A stretch of DNA of 64,000 bases from Chryseobacterium culicis. Its GTDB lineage: Bacteria > Bacteroidota > Bacteroidia > Flavobacteriales > Weeksellaceae. The translations under genes and the position numbers were made by a program. Shown here in pieces: positions 34,206-41,778 of this stretch. The DNA lies in NCBI RefSeq assembly GCF_002979755.1, contig NZ_PCPP01000001.1, positions 92,567 to 156,566 on the forward strand. Direction: 5' to 3'. The notes beneath the pieces are model-generated. The model made no database searches and was not told where the DNA came from. It was given only the letters and a program-made list of their open reading frames with translations. The first letter of the stretch is position 1. Each line of letters starts with the position of its first letter.

Positions 34206-36574
34206 AGACTTATTTCCAATCCTATGAAAACTACTTTTGGGAATGGAAAACGGATGAAGATGTTCCCGGTGACTCCGGTTATCATGAAAATAATCTCCTC
34301 TCCATCCCCGGAGTGGGAGCAATTGCTTACAGGCCTTATGTAATGGAGATTCTGAAAGAACTTCAGCCGCAGGGATGGCCTCCGTTTGGAGCATTGCTTA
34401 TGGTTTTGTACGCCATGCAGGATGGTTATACAGATTTTGCCGGTCCGTTGAGACGTACAGTAGATTTTTACAGTGGAGAAGATTTTGAGTTCAATGCGGA
34501 AAAACAAATTGAATTTCTTGAAAAAATAGAATCCCTTCCCCAAATTTATAAACAGAAACAAAATAGAATTGTACTGCTGCTGACTTTATTTAATAATGGT
34601 TATAACAGAGTAGCAATCCTTCAGGCAGAGGTTAGTCTAAAAATCTACTATAAAAGACCTCATGAGCTTGCCATAAGCGCAGAAAAAAAAGATGCTGATT
34701 CATTAGTTTTGAAAAAAGATCTGAGTGCTTTGGATCTGAACGAAAAATTTCCAACCGTACAATCCATCATTGATGCTATGAAAGGTTTGATTGATGAGCC
34801 AGAGCTTGAAGATGAAGTGGTAGAAGAAGAAACAACGGCTAATACGGATAAAGATTTTATCAAAGAATTAATTGATGAACCCAAGACCTTCCAGGTAGGA
34901 AGCCTCATTAAAAGAATATGGAGCGGGCTGAAAATTCCGATGCGCCATCTCTCTCCCGGTGAACAGCCTATCGGAGGAATTTCTGATATGACCAATAAAG
35001 GTGATTTTCACAGAATGCTTCTCACCGAATTTGCCAATGAAGATGATGTTTTCATGAATCGTGTGGCAAATAATGAAGCCCTTTATATTCAAAGAGAAAT
35101 TCCCCCTGAAGAAAATATTTTTGAAAGAATTATCCTGATTGATACTTCCCTCAGAAACTGGGGAACTCCAAAAGTTTTGGCTTATGCTTCTGCAATAGCC
35201 ATTATCAAACATCCGAAAGCCCATTCCGAATGTAAAGTTTTTGCCCTAGGTCAGACAAACCTGCCCATTGCACTTAACAAAGTGGAAGAAGTGGTGGAAA
35301 ACCTCAATCAGGTAAGTCCTGTACTGGAAGTTTCAGAAGTTCTGGAAAAATTTTTTAATGAACACCATTCACAAAAAGATATTGAAGTTTTCTTTATTAC
35401 CCATCAGGACAATATGGATGATGAGAAAATTCAGCGGGTTGTATACCAGAACAGAGATCAACTGAAGTTTTTGGTGACAACAGCCTCAGATGGTGAAATT
35501 AATTTTTATAAACATCATAAAGGAGCAAGAAAACATATTCAGAAAATAAAACTTCCATTGCAGGAGATGTGGGCCAATCCGCCACAGCAGAAACAATCTG
35601 CTCAGAACTTCAATGGAAAGAAAACAGATCTTCCGCAAAATTATCCGATCTTATTCCCAACCCCCGTTAATAAGATTGCTAAGTTCTTATATGAAGGAGA
35701 GTTTTTCATTCTGAGTTCAAAAAAACAATTGCTGAAGACTTATCTTTCCGATAATTATTATGACAGACATTCCTATGATTATTATAAAACACATCATGGC
35801 TGTGAAGTACTGTTTGATCACATTTCCATAAAGCCCAAAGGACAGTTTGCTCTTGCAAAAAACAGACAGCAGCAGTTTATTCTGTGCCAGTATCAGTCTG
35901 GTCAGAAACTGATTTCAAAGCTTAATCTTAATACTGGAGAATATTCTGAGCAGAATCTTACAGGGATGAATATTCCGGAATTTTACATACTGATTTATTT
36001 TGGACGAAATTTTTATTTGCATCACCCTGACAATGCTACCCATTATAAAATCAATATGGATGGGAACATTTCTATAGAACCTATTACCGGAAAAGAAAAA
36101 GAATTTGAAAAAAATACCATAAAAGCAGAAGCCGAAGTGGCAAAATTGCAGGGAAGCGGTTTGAGAATTGTTAATAATTTCAATAAGATCGGAATCAACA
36201 CCTTTCAAAATCTGGTTGTTTCAGGAAATGAGTTATACAGTGCTTCTGAAAACACCCTGGATTTTTCCAAAAATAAATATGATATTAAAATTTTCGCAGA
36301 GCAGAATAAAAATAAATTTACATTTCCGGATGGAAGTGAAATTATTACCGATTCACGGGGAATGCTGACTTTCAGAAGCAGTAATAAAAGCATTGAAGAA
36401 TTCTTTATTCCCTCCACATTGGGTGGCTTTCTATCATTGGCGACTTATACGGAATTTGGTGGCTCAGAATATTATCTTCCGGAGCATGCCCTGTTGAAGG
36501 TAAGAACCATGGATGATATGTGTGATAGGTTTTTAAAACCGTTTATAGAACAGATTTTGGATTATGGAGCTTAG
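34196..36574 (+). CDS. vWA domain plus C-terminal beta-propeller-like protein
   Basis: 792 aa. After an N-terminal region (1-230) an acidic linker leads to a vWA-like domain (about 300-460). Its MIDAS is degenerate: IILIDTSLRNWG has D-T-S but lacks the full DxSxS. From about 475 on, beta-strand repeats (FFILSSKKQLLK, QFALAKNRQQQFILC, FYLHHPDN) look like propeller blades. This fusion is the hallmark of the MoxR-vWA-bpX systems. Its effector target is unknown. Confidence 0.8.
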   Translation: MELKTYFQSYENYFWEWKTDEDVPGDSGYHENNLLSIPGVGAIAYRPYVMEILKELQPQGWPPFGALLMVLYAMQDGYTDFAGPLRRTVDFYSGEDFEFNAEKQIEFLEKIESLPQIYKQKQNRIVLLLTLFNNGYNRVAILQAEVSLKIYYKRPHELAISAEKKDADSLVLKKDLSALDLNEKFPTVQSIIDAMKGLIDEPELEDEVVEEETTANTDKDFIKELIDEPKTFQVGSLIKRIWSGLKIPMRHLSPGEQPIGGISDMTNKGDFHRMLLTEFANEDDVFMNRVANNEALYIQREIPPEENIFERIILIDTSLRNWGTPKVLAYASAIAIIKHPKAHSECKVFALGQTNLPIALNKVEEVVENLNQVSPVLEVSEVLEKFFNEHHSQKDIEVFFITHQDNMDDEKIQRVVYQNRDQLKFLVTTASDGEINFYKHHKGARKHIQKIKLPLQEMWANPPQQKQSAQNFNGKKTDLPQNYPILFPTPVNKIAKFLYEGEFFILSSKKQLLKTYLSDNYYDRHSYDYYKTHHGCEVLFDHISIKPKGQFALAKNRQQQFILCQYQSGQKLISKLNLNTGEYSEQNLTGMNIPEFYILIYFGRNFYLHHPDNATHYKINMDGNISIEPITGKEKEFEKNTIKAEAEVAKLQGSGLRIVNNFNKIGINTFQNLVVSGNELYSASENTLDFSKNKYDIKIFAEQNKNKFTFPDGSEIITDSRGMLTFRSSNKSIEEFFIPSTLGGFLSLATYTEFGGSEYYLPEHALLKVRTMDDMCDRFLKPFIEQILDYGA

Positions 36575-38261
36575 AATAAAACCTTTCCCGAAAAATAATT
36601 TTCCCAAAAAAGGACTTTTGATCAGAGGCTCTTCACCTGTGGTATGGCTTCAGGAAATGGAAATCCTTGGAATCAATTTGAACCAGGTCAGATCTTATGC
36701 TATTCCGGCGGATACTCCCAATGTGCTGTATGGTTGTTTTCTGGTTTTTAATGACCATGCTCCACAGGAAATAGGCAGAAATGCTTACTTTCAAAATGTG
36801 GACGACAGGCTTTTCATTCCTGAAAATACAACTTTTTATCCCAAAATAAATCCGGAAGACTGGGCACAGCTTGATTCCCGTTTTCTGATTATGCATCCTG
36901 AATTCGGATTGGTAAAACTGTCTGAAGAAATTGACTGGATTGCTCTGATTCAACAGCCCGGAAAGATAGATGAAAGCATCAGAAAACCTCTGAAAGGCGT
37001 TTCAATTCCTCAAAAAATAGAAAGCTATACGGTTGAAATAGATGATGAAAAAGTCATGGAAGCATTACAGCCAAAACAAACCGAAGAAGAATGGATGAAT
37101 AACCTTCCGTTTGACCTTAAAAAAGTAATGGCCGGGAACAAAAAAGAAATAGAGAAATATTTACAATATATTGAAAAATATCCTGAAAGAGCTGTGGAAT
37201 TGGGCATTTCTCTGGATGTTATGGGAACTTCTCGAGGAGACGGCTTTGGTAAGTTTACCTGGCTGGAAGGATTATTTGGCGGAGGTTCAGGTGGGAAAAC
37301 AGAAAGTGCAGGAACAAGGAATTTTCGTAGAGTATTCTGGGCGCTCATTATTGTAGCTATTGTTTTAAAGATAGCACTGCCTTCAGATAAAACAAATTCA
37401 GAGCAGGAAGAACATAATAATTCATCAGGAACTATTGTAAACAATGCCGTAAAGGCACCTTCTGATATGATTGCTTTTCAGTCCGGAACGTCGGAAATTG
37501 ATCTTAAGATAGATTCAATGTATCATCAGGAGAGAAAAGGATTGTCCCAAGAACTTATTCATGCGGGAATTATAGAATCCAAAACAAAAGAAGACAAAGA
37601 AAACTATAAAAAAGCAGGTGGCAGAGAGGTAAGTGAAATAGGAAGAGATATCAGTAAGCTTGTGAATAAAGAAAAACAAAGCCGAGATTCATTAAAAACC
37701 ATTTACACTAAGAAAATTACAAAACATGTTGAAGAAAAAACTGAAAAGCTGAAACGCAAAATTTCAGACTCTCTGAAACAGTATACCAAAGGAAAACCTG
37801 TGAACGGTGATGTGGTAAAATATCTGCTGAAAAGGAGGAAGGCTTTAATGGCTGATTCACTTGGGAAACTTTACGGGACATTGGATATCGTGGACCCTTC
37901 TTCTGCTTCCATAGACAAATCGAAAGTAAAAGGCTTGGGTACAGAAGGTACTCCGCTAGAGAAAAAGGCTCCGGTTTCAGATATTCTGTACATGGTTATT
38001 CTCATGATTGCCGGAGTAGGATTGTATTCATTTCTCTTTAAAAATAAATCATTACATCTTGGTGGAGATAATGTACCGGCATGGATTAAATTTATTTTAA
38101 TAACAATCCTTGTGGTTATGCTTGTGTATCTATTTTATCCACTGGTGAAAATGTTCGGATACAACTGGTTTGTATGGATACTTGTGATGGCTGTGATGTT
38201 ACTTCTTTATCGTCTTTTCAGAGAAGATAAAACCATTTTAAAATCCGATGATGATGAATAG
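36564..38261 (+). CDS. membrane-anchored bpX-system protein (bpX6-like)
   Basis: 565 aa. A soluble N-terminal domain (1-160, with RGSSPVVWLQEMEILG) precedes a membrane helix (about 255-273, RVFWALIIVAIVLKIAL), then a charged coiled region (320-445), and three C-terminal helices (about 470-550). It may place the complex at the inner membrane. It overlaps both neighbours by 11 and 14 nt. No enzyme motif seen. Confidence 0.68.
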   Translation: MELRIKPFPKNNFPKKGLLIRGSSPVVWLQEMEILGINLNQVRSYAIPADTPNVLYGCFLVFNDHAPQEIGRNAYFQNVDDRLFIPENTTFYPKINPEDWAQLDSRFLIMHPEFGLVKLSEEIDWIALIQQPGKIDESIRKPLKGVSIPQKIESYTVEIDDEKVMEALQPKQTEEEWMNNLPFDLKKVMAGNKKEIEKYLQYIEKYPERAVELGISLDVMGTSRGDGFGKFTWLEGLFGGGSGGKTESAGTRNFRRVFWALIIVAIVLKIALPSDKTNSEQEEHNNSSGTIVNNAVKAPSDMIAFQSGTSEIDLKIDSMYHQERKGLSQELIHAGIIESKTKEDKENYKKAGGREVSEIGRDISKLVNKEKQSRDSLKTIYTKKITKHVEEKTEKLKRKISDSLKQYTKGKPVNGDVVKYLLKRRKALMADSLGKLYGTLDIVDPSSASIDKSKVKGLGTEGTPLEKKAPVSDILYMVILMIAGVGLYSFLFKNKSLHLGGDNVPAWIKFILITILVVMLVYLFYPLVKMFGYNWFVWILVMAVMLLLYRLFREDKTILKSDDDE

Positions 38262-39276
38262 ACAGAAATTTATAGACAAATTTATGGCGGCATTCGTGCT
38301 GCTGGCGATGTTTAAGATTATCGGAATTGTTGCCCAGCTATTCCATGAAAGTTTCTGGAGTGTGGCAGGAACATTGGGTATTTTCTTAATTGTGGCATTT
38401 ATTATCCTCATTGTGATCACTTCCTTAAAAGATAAAGAACAAAACAACAGAAATTCAGCAGGACGTAAAGGCAGTGGGAGCAGTAGTTTCTATCTGGAAA
38501 ACTCACTTTTTGACAGAATCCGGAGCAAATATGAAGAGCTGGCCGAAAAATATATTGCTGAAAAAGATTATAAAAAAGCTGCGAGAGTTTATATGAATCT
38601 CCTTCAGGATAACTACAGAGGAGCAAAAACATTAGAAAATGGTGAACTCTACAATGAAGCAGCAGTAGTATACCTAAAAAAGCTAAACAATAAATCCGAT
38701 GCTGCCGTTTGTTATGAAAAAGCAAAGCAACATAAAAAAGCCATTGATCTTTATAAAGAAATGGAGCAGAAAGAAAAAGTAGGAGATCTCTATAAAGAAA
38801 TCAACGACCTTAAAAATGCTCATCACTATTATCAAATGGTTGCTGATGATTATGTGAAAAACAGTCAGATGGTAAAAGCTTCTTTGGTATACCGCAGAAA
38901 AATGGAAAAAACAGAAGAGGCTCAAAAAGTTTTACTGAAAGGATGGGAAGAAGATAAAGATGCCTTCAACTGTTTGAATAATTACTTCGCCAATATTTTT
39001 GATATTAAAAAGTTGGAGTCTGAGATACAGAATTTATATGAAAAAGCTCCGGCTCACAAAAAAATAACGTATCTGGACGTTATGAAATATGAATTCAAGA
39101 AAGATCCGAAACTCCACACCGTTACAAGAAATATAGCTTATGAAATCATTGCTGAAAAAGTAAGCACCCGATCCGAAATTGTAAATGAACTGAAGTTTTT
39201 TAATCCTAACGATGAGGTGATTTTGAAAGATATCTCAAGATTCAAAACAGGAAGAAATAAAATGTTCAGAAATTAA
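38248..39276 (+). CDS. TPR membrane protein, last gene of the bpX operon
   Basis: About 340 aa. Three consecutive ATG codons (38248, 38251, 38254) could start it. Two membrane helices (about 10-32, 36-58) precede a run of TPR-like repeats (AEKDYKKAARVYMNLLQD, KHKKAIDLYKEMEQ, NDLKNAHHYYQMVADDY), so the repeats face the cytoplasm. It probably recruits partners of the ternary system. The C-terminal 60 residues are a helical cap. No terminator is obvious before the repeats at 39358. Confidence 0.75.
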   Translation: MMMNRQKFIDKFMAAFVLLAMFKIIGIVAQLFHESFWSVAGTLGIFLIVAFIILIVITSLKDKEQNNRNSAGRKGSGSSSFYLENSLFDRIRSKYEELAEKYIAEKDYKKAARVYMNLLQDNYRGAKTLENGELYNEAAVVYLKKLNNKSDAAVCYEKAKQHKKAIDLYKEMEQKEKVGDLYKEINDLKNAHHYYQMVADDYVKNSQMVKASLVYRRKMEKTEEAQKVLLKGWEEDKDAFNCLNNYFANIFDIKKLESEIQNLYEKAPAHKKITYLDVMKYEFKKDPKLHTVTRNIAYEIIAEKVSTRSEIVNELKFFNPNDEVILKDISRFKTGRNKMFRN

Positions 39277-39357
39277 AAAACTGAAAATAGAACATCCGCT
39301 TCATCTAATCAATGTTAATTGATTTCTCTTAGCTCCCTTAAAATAATTGTTTAAAGG

Positions 39358-39490
39358 AATAAAAACTTTGCGTTTAAGATAGCATAGCAATTTTGTTGGA
39401 AAATCGCAAAGACGCAAAGTTTTATCGGAGATAAAATCCTCGCGCCTTAAAGCACAATTTTTTGATGTCATTTTGCGTTTTTGCGTCTTC
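39358..39490. repeat. intergenic repeat with GCAAAGACGCAAAG motif
   Basis: ACTTTGCGTTTAAGATAGC and inverted GCAAAGACGCAAAG, AAAATCCTCGCGCCTTAA and GCGTTTTTGCGTC form a family with 30860-31040 and 52800-52890. Probably a dispersed element of this genome. Confidence 0.5.
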
Positions 39491-39539
39491 AAAATCTTCC
39501 CAAACTTGTGAAAACTATAAAATAATATCAAAAAAGATT

Positions 39540-39547
39540 TATCTTTG
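39540..39547 (+). promoter_or_regulatory. -7 element before small ORF 1
   Basis: TATCTTTG, 13 nt before the ATG at 39560. There is no good -33 box. Confidence 0.45.
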
Positions 39548-39559
39548 CACCAGAAAATT

Positions 39560-39688
39560 ATGACAATACAAAGAGCACATATCAATGCAGAACTATTCGA
39601 AAGTCCTTCTAATAAAGGATTATTTGGACGTGATGAGGTGATATGGAATGAGGCGAAATGTGCTGACTTTGGAAATTATTTACTATAA
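39560..39688 (+). CDS. small ORF 1 (42 aa) before a terminator
   Basis: 42 aa starting MTIQRAHINAELF. It has a plausible promoter (TATCTTTG), a short leader and a strong terminator 32 nt after the stop. No homology recognised. A second, unrelated small ORF (40076) has the same arrangement ahead of the tRNA array, so both may be leader peptides that act in attenuation. Real coding status is uncertain. Confidence 0.45.
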   Translation: MTIQRAHINAELFESPSNKGLFGRDEVIWNEAKCADFGNYLL

Positions 39689-39719
39689 ACTTGTAAAAAA
39701 TTAAACAAAATACAACAGA

Positions 39720-39746
39720 AACGCCTCGAAAAATCGAGGCGTTTTT
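39720..39746 (+). terminator. terminator after small ORF 1
   Basis: AACGCCTCG and CGAGGCGTT pair across AAAAAT, followed by TTTTT. Confidence 0.88.
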
Positions 39747-39888
39747 TGTTTTTTAGGTCAGAAATTATTTAGAATGAAAAAAAATAACCATAAACATGAA
39801 AATTTTTTAATAAACAATGAAACTTTAATACGATAAAATAGAGTGATAAGCAACCCGGTGAGAGACAGTCATTTAGGTAATTAAGATA

Positions 39889-39906
39889 TCCGCAAAATAT
39901 TGCGGA
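39889..39906. promoter_or_regulatory. palindrome TCCGCAA-N4-TTGCGGA
   Basis: Perfect 7-bp arms. It shares the CGCAA/TTGCG half-sites with operators A-D but with a 4-nt spacer and no -7 box 13 nt downstream. It lies about 100 nt upstream of the promoter of the tRNA array. Confidence 0.4.
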
Positions 39907-39974
39907 CAGAAATTCTCTATTCTAAAAATAAGACGTAATTAATTGATTATCAATAATTTAATTTGAAAATTTAT

Positions 39975-40005
39975 TTGCGGATTCCAAAAATTCATATTTA
40001 CTTTG
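39975..40005 (+). promoter_or_regulatory. promoter of small ORF 2 / tRNA array
   Basis: TTG at 39975-39977 and TTACTTTG at 39998-40005 with a 20-nt spacer fit the ordinary Bacteroidota pattern. The transcript would start near 40010. Confidence 0.5.
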
Positions 40006-40075
40006 CAACCGAAAATTGAAAGCAACAGGTTTTCAGGATTCAGTTAAAAATAATTTAGAAACAAACAAAAATAAA

Positions 40076-40201
40076 ATGAAACAGTTACACAGCATATTCA
40101 ATCAATATTCAAGACTATTCGGACAGGAACCGACAGGTGTTGCGTGTATTCTTGATCGTGGAATTGTGGATAAAAGGTGCTTATATACGTGGGTCAGCTA
40201 A
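40076..40201 (+). CDS. small ORF 2 (41 aa) upstream of the tRNA array
   Basis: 41 aa beginning MKQLHSIFNQYS with two Cys near the end. Preceded by a promoter and followed 24 nt later by a strong terminator hairpin, with the first tRNA right behind it. This order (promoter, short peptide, terminator, RNA genes) is that of an attenuator. The peptide has no recognised family, and I give it as a candidate only. Confidence 0.5.
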   Translation: MKQLHSIFNQYSRLFGQEPTGVACILDRGIVDKRCLYTWVS

Positions 40202-40225
40202 TGATCTCTTACGTTAAAATATATG

Positions 40226-40255
40226 AAGCGCCTCCCGAAAAGAGGCGCTTTTTTT
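40226..40255 (+). terminator. terminator/attenuator hairpin before the tRNA array
   Basis: AAGCGCCTC pairs with GAGGCGCTT across CCGAAAA, then TTTTTT. It lies 3 nt before the first tRNA. Confidence 0.85.
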
Positions 40256-40257
40256 AT

Positions 40258-40330
40258 GGTTTCTTTAGCTTATTTGGTAAAGCGTCGGTCTGTGGAACCG
40301 GAGAACAGGGTTCGATCCCCGGAGATACCC
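40258..40330 (+). tRNA. tRNA-His(GTG)-like
   Basis: Acceptor GGTTTCT/AGATACC (one T-T mismatch), D GCTT/AAGC, anticodon stem TCGGT/ACCGG with loop CTGTGGA. Discriminator C, as in bacterial tRNA-His. T stem has one mismatch. Confidence 0.75.
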
Positions 40331-40338
40331 CAATATAA

Positions 40339-40412
40339 AATCTCATAGCTCAATTGGATAGAGCGTCGGTTTACGACACCGAAGGTTGAAGGTTCGAGTC
40401 CTTCTGAGATTA
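40339..40412 (+). tRNA. tRNA-Arg(ACG)
   Basis: Acceptor AATCTCA/TGAGATT, anticodon stem TCGGT/ACCGA with loop TTACGAC, T stem GAAGG/CCTTC. All stems are perfect. Confidence 0.85.
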
Positions 40413-40420
40413 CAAAAAAC

Positions 40421-40494
40421 GGTTCCGTAGCTCAACTGGATAGAGCATGGGTTTTCTAAACCCAGGGTTAGAGGTTCAAATCCTCTCGGAATCA
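40421..40494 (+). tRNA. tRNA-Arg(TCT)
   Basis: Acceptor GGTTCCG/CGGAATC, anticodon stem TGGGT/ACCCA with loop TTTCTAA, T stem AGAGG/CCTCT. Confidence 0.85.
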
Positions 40495-40502
40495 CAAAAA
40501 AA

Positions 40503-40574
40503 GGTCTATTGAGGTAATGGCTAACCTGCCCGACTGTCTCTTGGGCACTGCGAGTTCGATTCTCGCATAGACCG
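40503..40574 (+). tRNA. tRNA-Asp(GTC)
   Basis: Acceptor GGTCTAT/ATAGACC, D AGGT/ACCT, anticodon stem CCCGA/TTGGG with loop CTGTCTC, T stem GCGAG/CTCGC, discriminator G as required for Asp. Confidence 0.8.
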
Positions 40575-40577
40575 CAA

Positions 40578-40637
40578 AGATTCATAAAAAATTTCGGTTC
40601 CGACTGTCTCTCGGAAAAGGATTTTAAAGTGAATCTG
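40578..40637 (+). ncRNA. mini tRNA-like: Asp anticodon arm on an acceptor-like stem
   Basis: AGATTCA/TGAATCT closes a 60-nt RNA whose only clear inner element is TTCCGA/TCGGAA around CTGTCTC, the same anticodon loop as the preceding tRNA-Asp. No T-arm consensus is present. Confidence 0.55.
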
Positions 40638-40642
40638 CAAAA

Positions 40643-40714
40643 CTGGAAAGATAACGGTGGTTGTTTACCCGCCTTGGACGCGGGAGGTCGCAAGTTCGAA
40701 TCTTGCTTTCCAGA
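40643..40714 (+). tRNA. tRNA-Pro(TGG)-like
   Basis: Acceptor CTGGAAA/TTTCCAG, anticodon stem CCCGC/GCGGG with loop CTTGGAC, T stem GCAAG/CTTGC. The D arm is weak. Confidence 0.78.
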
Positions 40715-40720
40715 CAATTT

Positions 40721-40792
40721 GTTCCATTAGCATAGTGGTAAGTGCATTCGGCTTTCTACCGAACGACAAGGGTTCGATCCCCTTATGGAATA
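40721..40792 (+). tRNA. tRNA-Glu(TTC), first copy
   Basis: Acceptor GTTCCAT/ATGGAAT, D GCAT/GTGC, anticodon stem TTCGG/CCGAA with loop CTTTCTA, T stem AAGGG/CCCTT. Confidence 0.82.
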
Positions 40793-40797
40793 CAAAT

Positions 40798-40871
40798 GAT
40801 TTCGTAGCTCAAGTGGTTAGAGTGTCGGTCTGATACACCGAAGGTTGAAGGTTCGAGTCCTTCCGGAATTA
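40798..40871 (+). tRNA. tRNA-Ile(GAT)
   Basis: Acceptor GATTTCG/CGGAATT (with G-U pairs), D GCTC/GAGT, anticodon stem TCGGT/ACCGA with loop CTGATAC, T stem GAAGG/CCTTC. Confidence 0.8.
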
Positions 40872-40875
40872 CAAT

Positions 40876-40947
40876 GATTTTGTAGCTCAATGGCAGAGCA
40901 CCGGTCTGTTAAACCGGAAGTTGAAAGTTCGAGTCTTTCCAAAATCG
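40876..40947 (+). tRNA. tRNA-Asn(GTT)
   Basis: Acceptor GATTTTG/CAAAATC, D GCTC/GAGC, anticodon stem CCGGT/ACCGG with loop CTGTTAA, T stem GAAAG/CTTTC, discriminator G. Confidence 0.85.
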
Positions 40948-40984
40948 CAGGTAACTAATTGTTAATTATTTCAGGAGAAAAAGT

Positions 40985-41050
40985 AAAAGTTTGTCGAGAG
41001 CAGAAGATCTTTACGCCAAACACAAAAAATACAGACAGGCTTTTCTTCTC
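40985..41050 (+). ncRNA. hairpin element r1 (TGTCGAG-CAGAAGATCTTTA family)
   Basis: AAAAGTTTGTC pairs with GACAGGCTTTT. The 5' side of the loop carries GAGAGCAGAAGATCTTTA. A T-rich tail follows. First of five related copies. Confidence 0.65.
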
Positions 41051-41100
41051 TCCGGATGAATTAGAAATTAAAAAATATCATTTATAAATTTTTAGGTAAA

Positions 41101-41162
41101 AATAAAGTTTGTCGAGCGCAGAAGTTCTTATATCAAACAAATTAAGACAGACTTTATTTTTT
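41101..41162 (+). ncRNA. hairpin element r2
   Basis: AATAAAGTTTGTC pairs with GACAGACTTTATT and is followed by a T run. Loop begins GAGCGCAGAAG. Compensating changes relative to r1 and r3 support the stem. Confidence 0.65.
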
Positions 41163-41167
41163 AATCT

Positions 41168-41249
41168 GATGGTTCGCCGAAGGGGAAGAGTCGGGGCGGT
41201 CTGCAAAACCGTTGTGTAAACTGAGTGGGTTTGAATCCCATAACCATCT
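41168..41249 (+). tRNA. tRNA-Cys(GCA)-like with long variable region
   Basis: Acceptor GATGGTT/AACCATC, anticodon stem GCGGT/ACCGT with loop CTGCAAA, T stem GTGGG/CCCAT. The D region (GCCGAAGGGGAAGAGTCGG) and the variable loop resemble the tRNA-Tyr at 41437 more than a usual tRNA-Cys. Confidence 0.72.
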
Positions 41250-41255
41250 CAAGAA

Positions 41256-41304
41256 AAGAGATCAAATTGTAGAAACGGGAATGCCCGGGAATACAATCAC
41301 TCTT
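41256..41304 (+). ncRNA. isolated 49-nt hairpin in the array
   Basis: AAGAG/CTCTT, then ATTGTA/TACAAT, then CGGG/CCCG are nested stems. There is no D or T arm and no T run. Confidence 0.45.
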
Positions 41305-41328
41305 ATGAAATATCCTTTATTAATAAAA

Positions 41329-41396
41329 GAAAAAGGCTGTCGAGCGCAGAAGATCTTTAGTTAAACATTCAATAAAGACAAGCCTTTTCTTTTTTC
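41329..41396 (+). ncRNA. hairpin element r3
   Basis: GAAAAAGGCTGTC pairs with GACAAGCCTTTTC. The loop begins GAGCGCAGAAGATCTTTA. A run of T follows. Confidence 0.68.
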
Positions 41397-41436
41397 AAAG
41401 GAAAAATGAGGAATTACTTATTGCTCATAAAAATCC

Positions 41437-41520
41437 GGAAGTACGCCGAAGTTGGAGAGTCGGGGCAGACTGTAAATCTGTTGCTTCATTGCTGAGTAGG
41501 TTCGAATCCTACTACTTCCA
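41437..41520 (+). tRNA. tRNA-Tyr(GTA)
   Basis: Class II tRNA: acceptor GGAAGTA/TACTTCC, anticodon stem GCAGA/TCTGT with loop CTGTAAA, long variable arm, T stem GTAGG/CCTAC. 84 nt. Confidence 0.85.
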
Positions 41521-41525
41521 CCCAA

Positions 41526-41596
41526 CCACTGATAATGTAATGGCAGCATACAGGAAATGTACTCTTGTTGTTTAGGTTCGATTCCTGGTCAGTGGG
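41526..41596 (+). ncRNA. tRNA-like, TGT (Thr) anticodon, lacking U33
   Basis: Acceptor CCACTGA/TCAGTGG, anticodon stem CAGGA/TCTTG around AATGTAC, so position 33 is A. T arm TTAGG/CCTGG around TTCGATT. Not a normal tRNA-Thr. Confidence 0.6.
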
Positions 41597-41604
41597 TTAT
41601 TAAT

Positions 41605-41676
41605 GCTCTATTCGTCTAACGGTGAGGACGCCTGCCTTTCGAGCAGAAAATAAGGGTTCGATTCCCTTATAGAGTA
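41605..41676 (+). tRNA. tRNA-Glu(TTC), second copy
   Basis: Acceptor GCTCTAT/ATAGAGT, D CGTC/GACG, anticodon stem CTGC/GCAG with loop CTTTCGA, T stem AAGGG/CCCTT. The sequence differs throughout from the copy at 40721. Confidence 0.78.
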
Positions 41677-41681
41677 CTGGA

Positions 41682-41762
41682 TGTGAATAACTGGTCAATA
41701 TTGAATTGATTTAATACCATGAAAGTTCAGATTTTAAAAAAATTGGCCAGTTGCCATTCACA
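41682..41762 (+). ncRNA. structured tRNA-like remnant
   Basis: TGTGAAT/ATTCACA forms a 7-bp acceptor-like stem, and ACTGG/CCAGT and CAAT/ATTG nest inside it. No recognisable anticodon. Confidence 0.4.
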
Positions 41763-41778
41763 CAAAAAATGAAGAAAA

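Noticed and set aside
40343..40717. 124-aa open frame on the minus strand across the tRNA array
   Set aside because: It is antisense to four tRNA genes and is a frame kept open by tRNA sequence. This is a common false gene.
40985..41050. r1-r5 as small Y RNAs (TGTCGAG resembles TGYCGT)
   Set aside because: In r1-r5 the TGTC pairs with GACA, while in Y RNAs TGYCGT is an unpaired strand, and the CTACTTCG and TTGC strands are missing.
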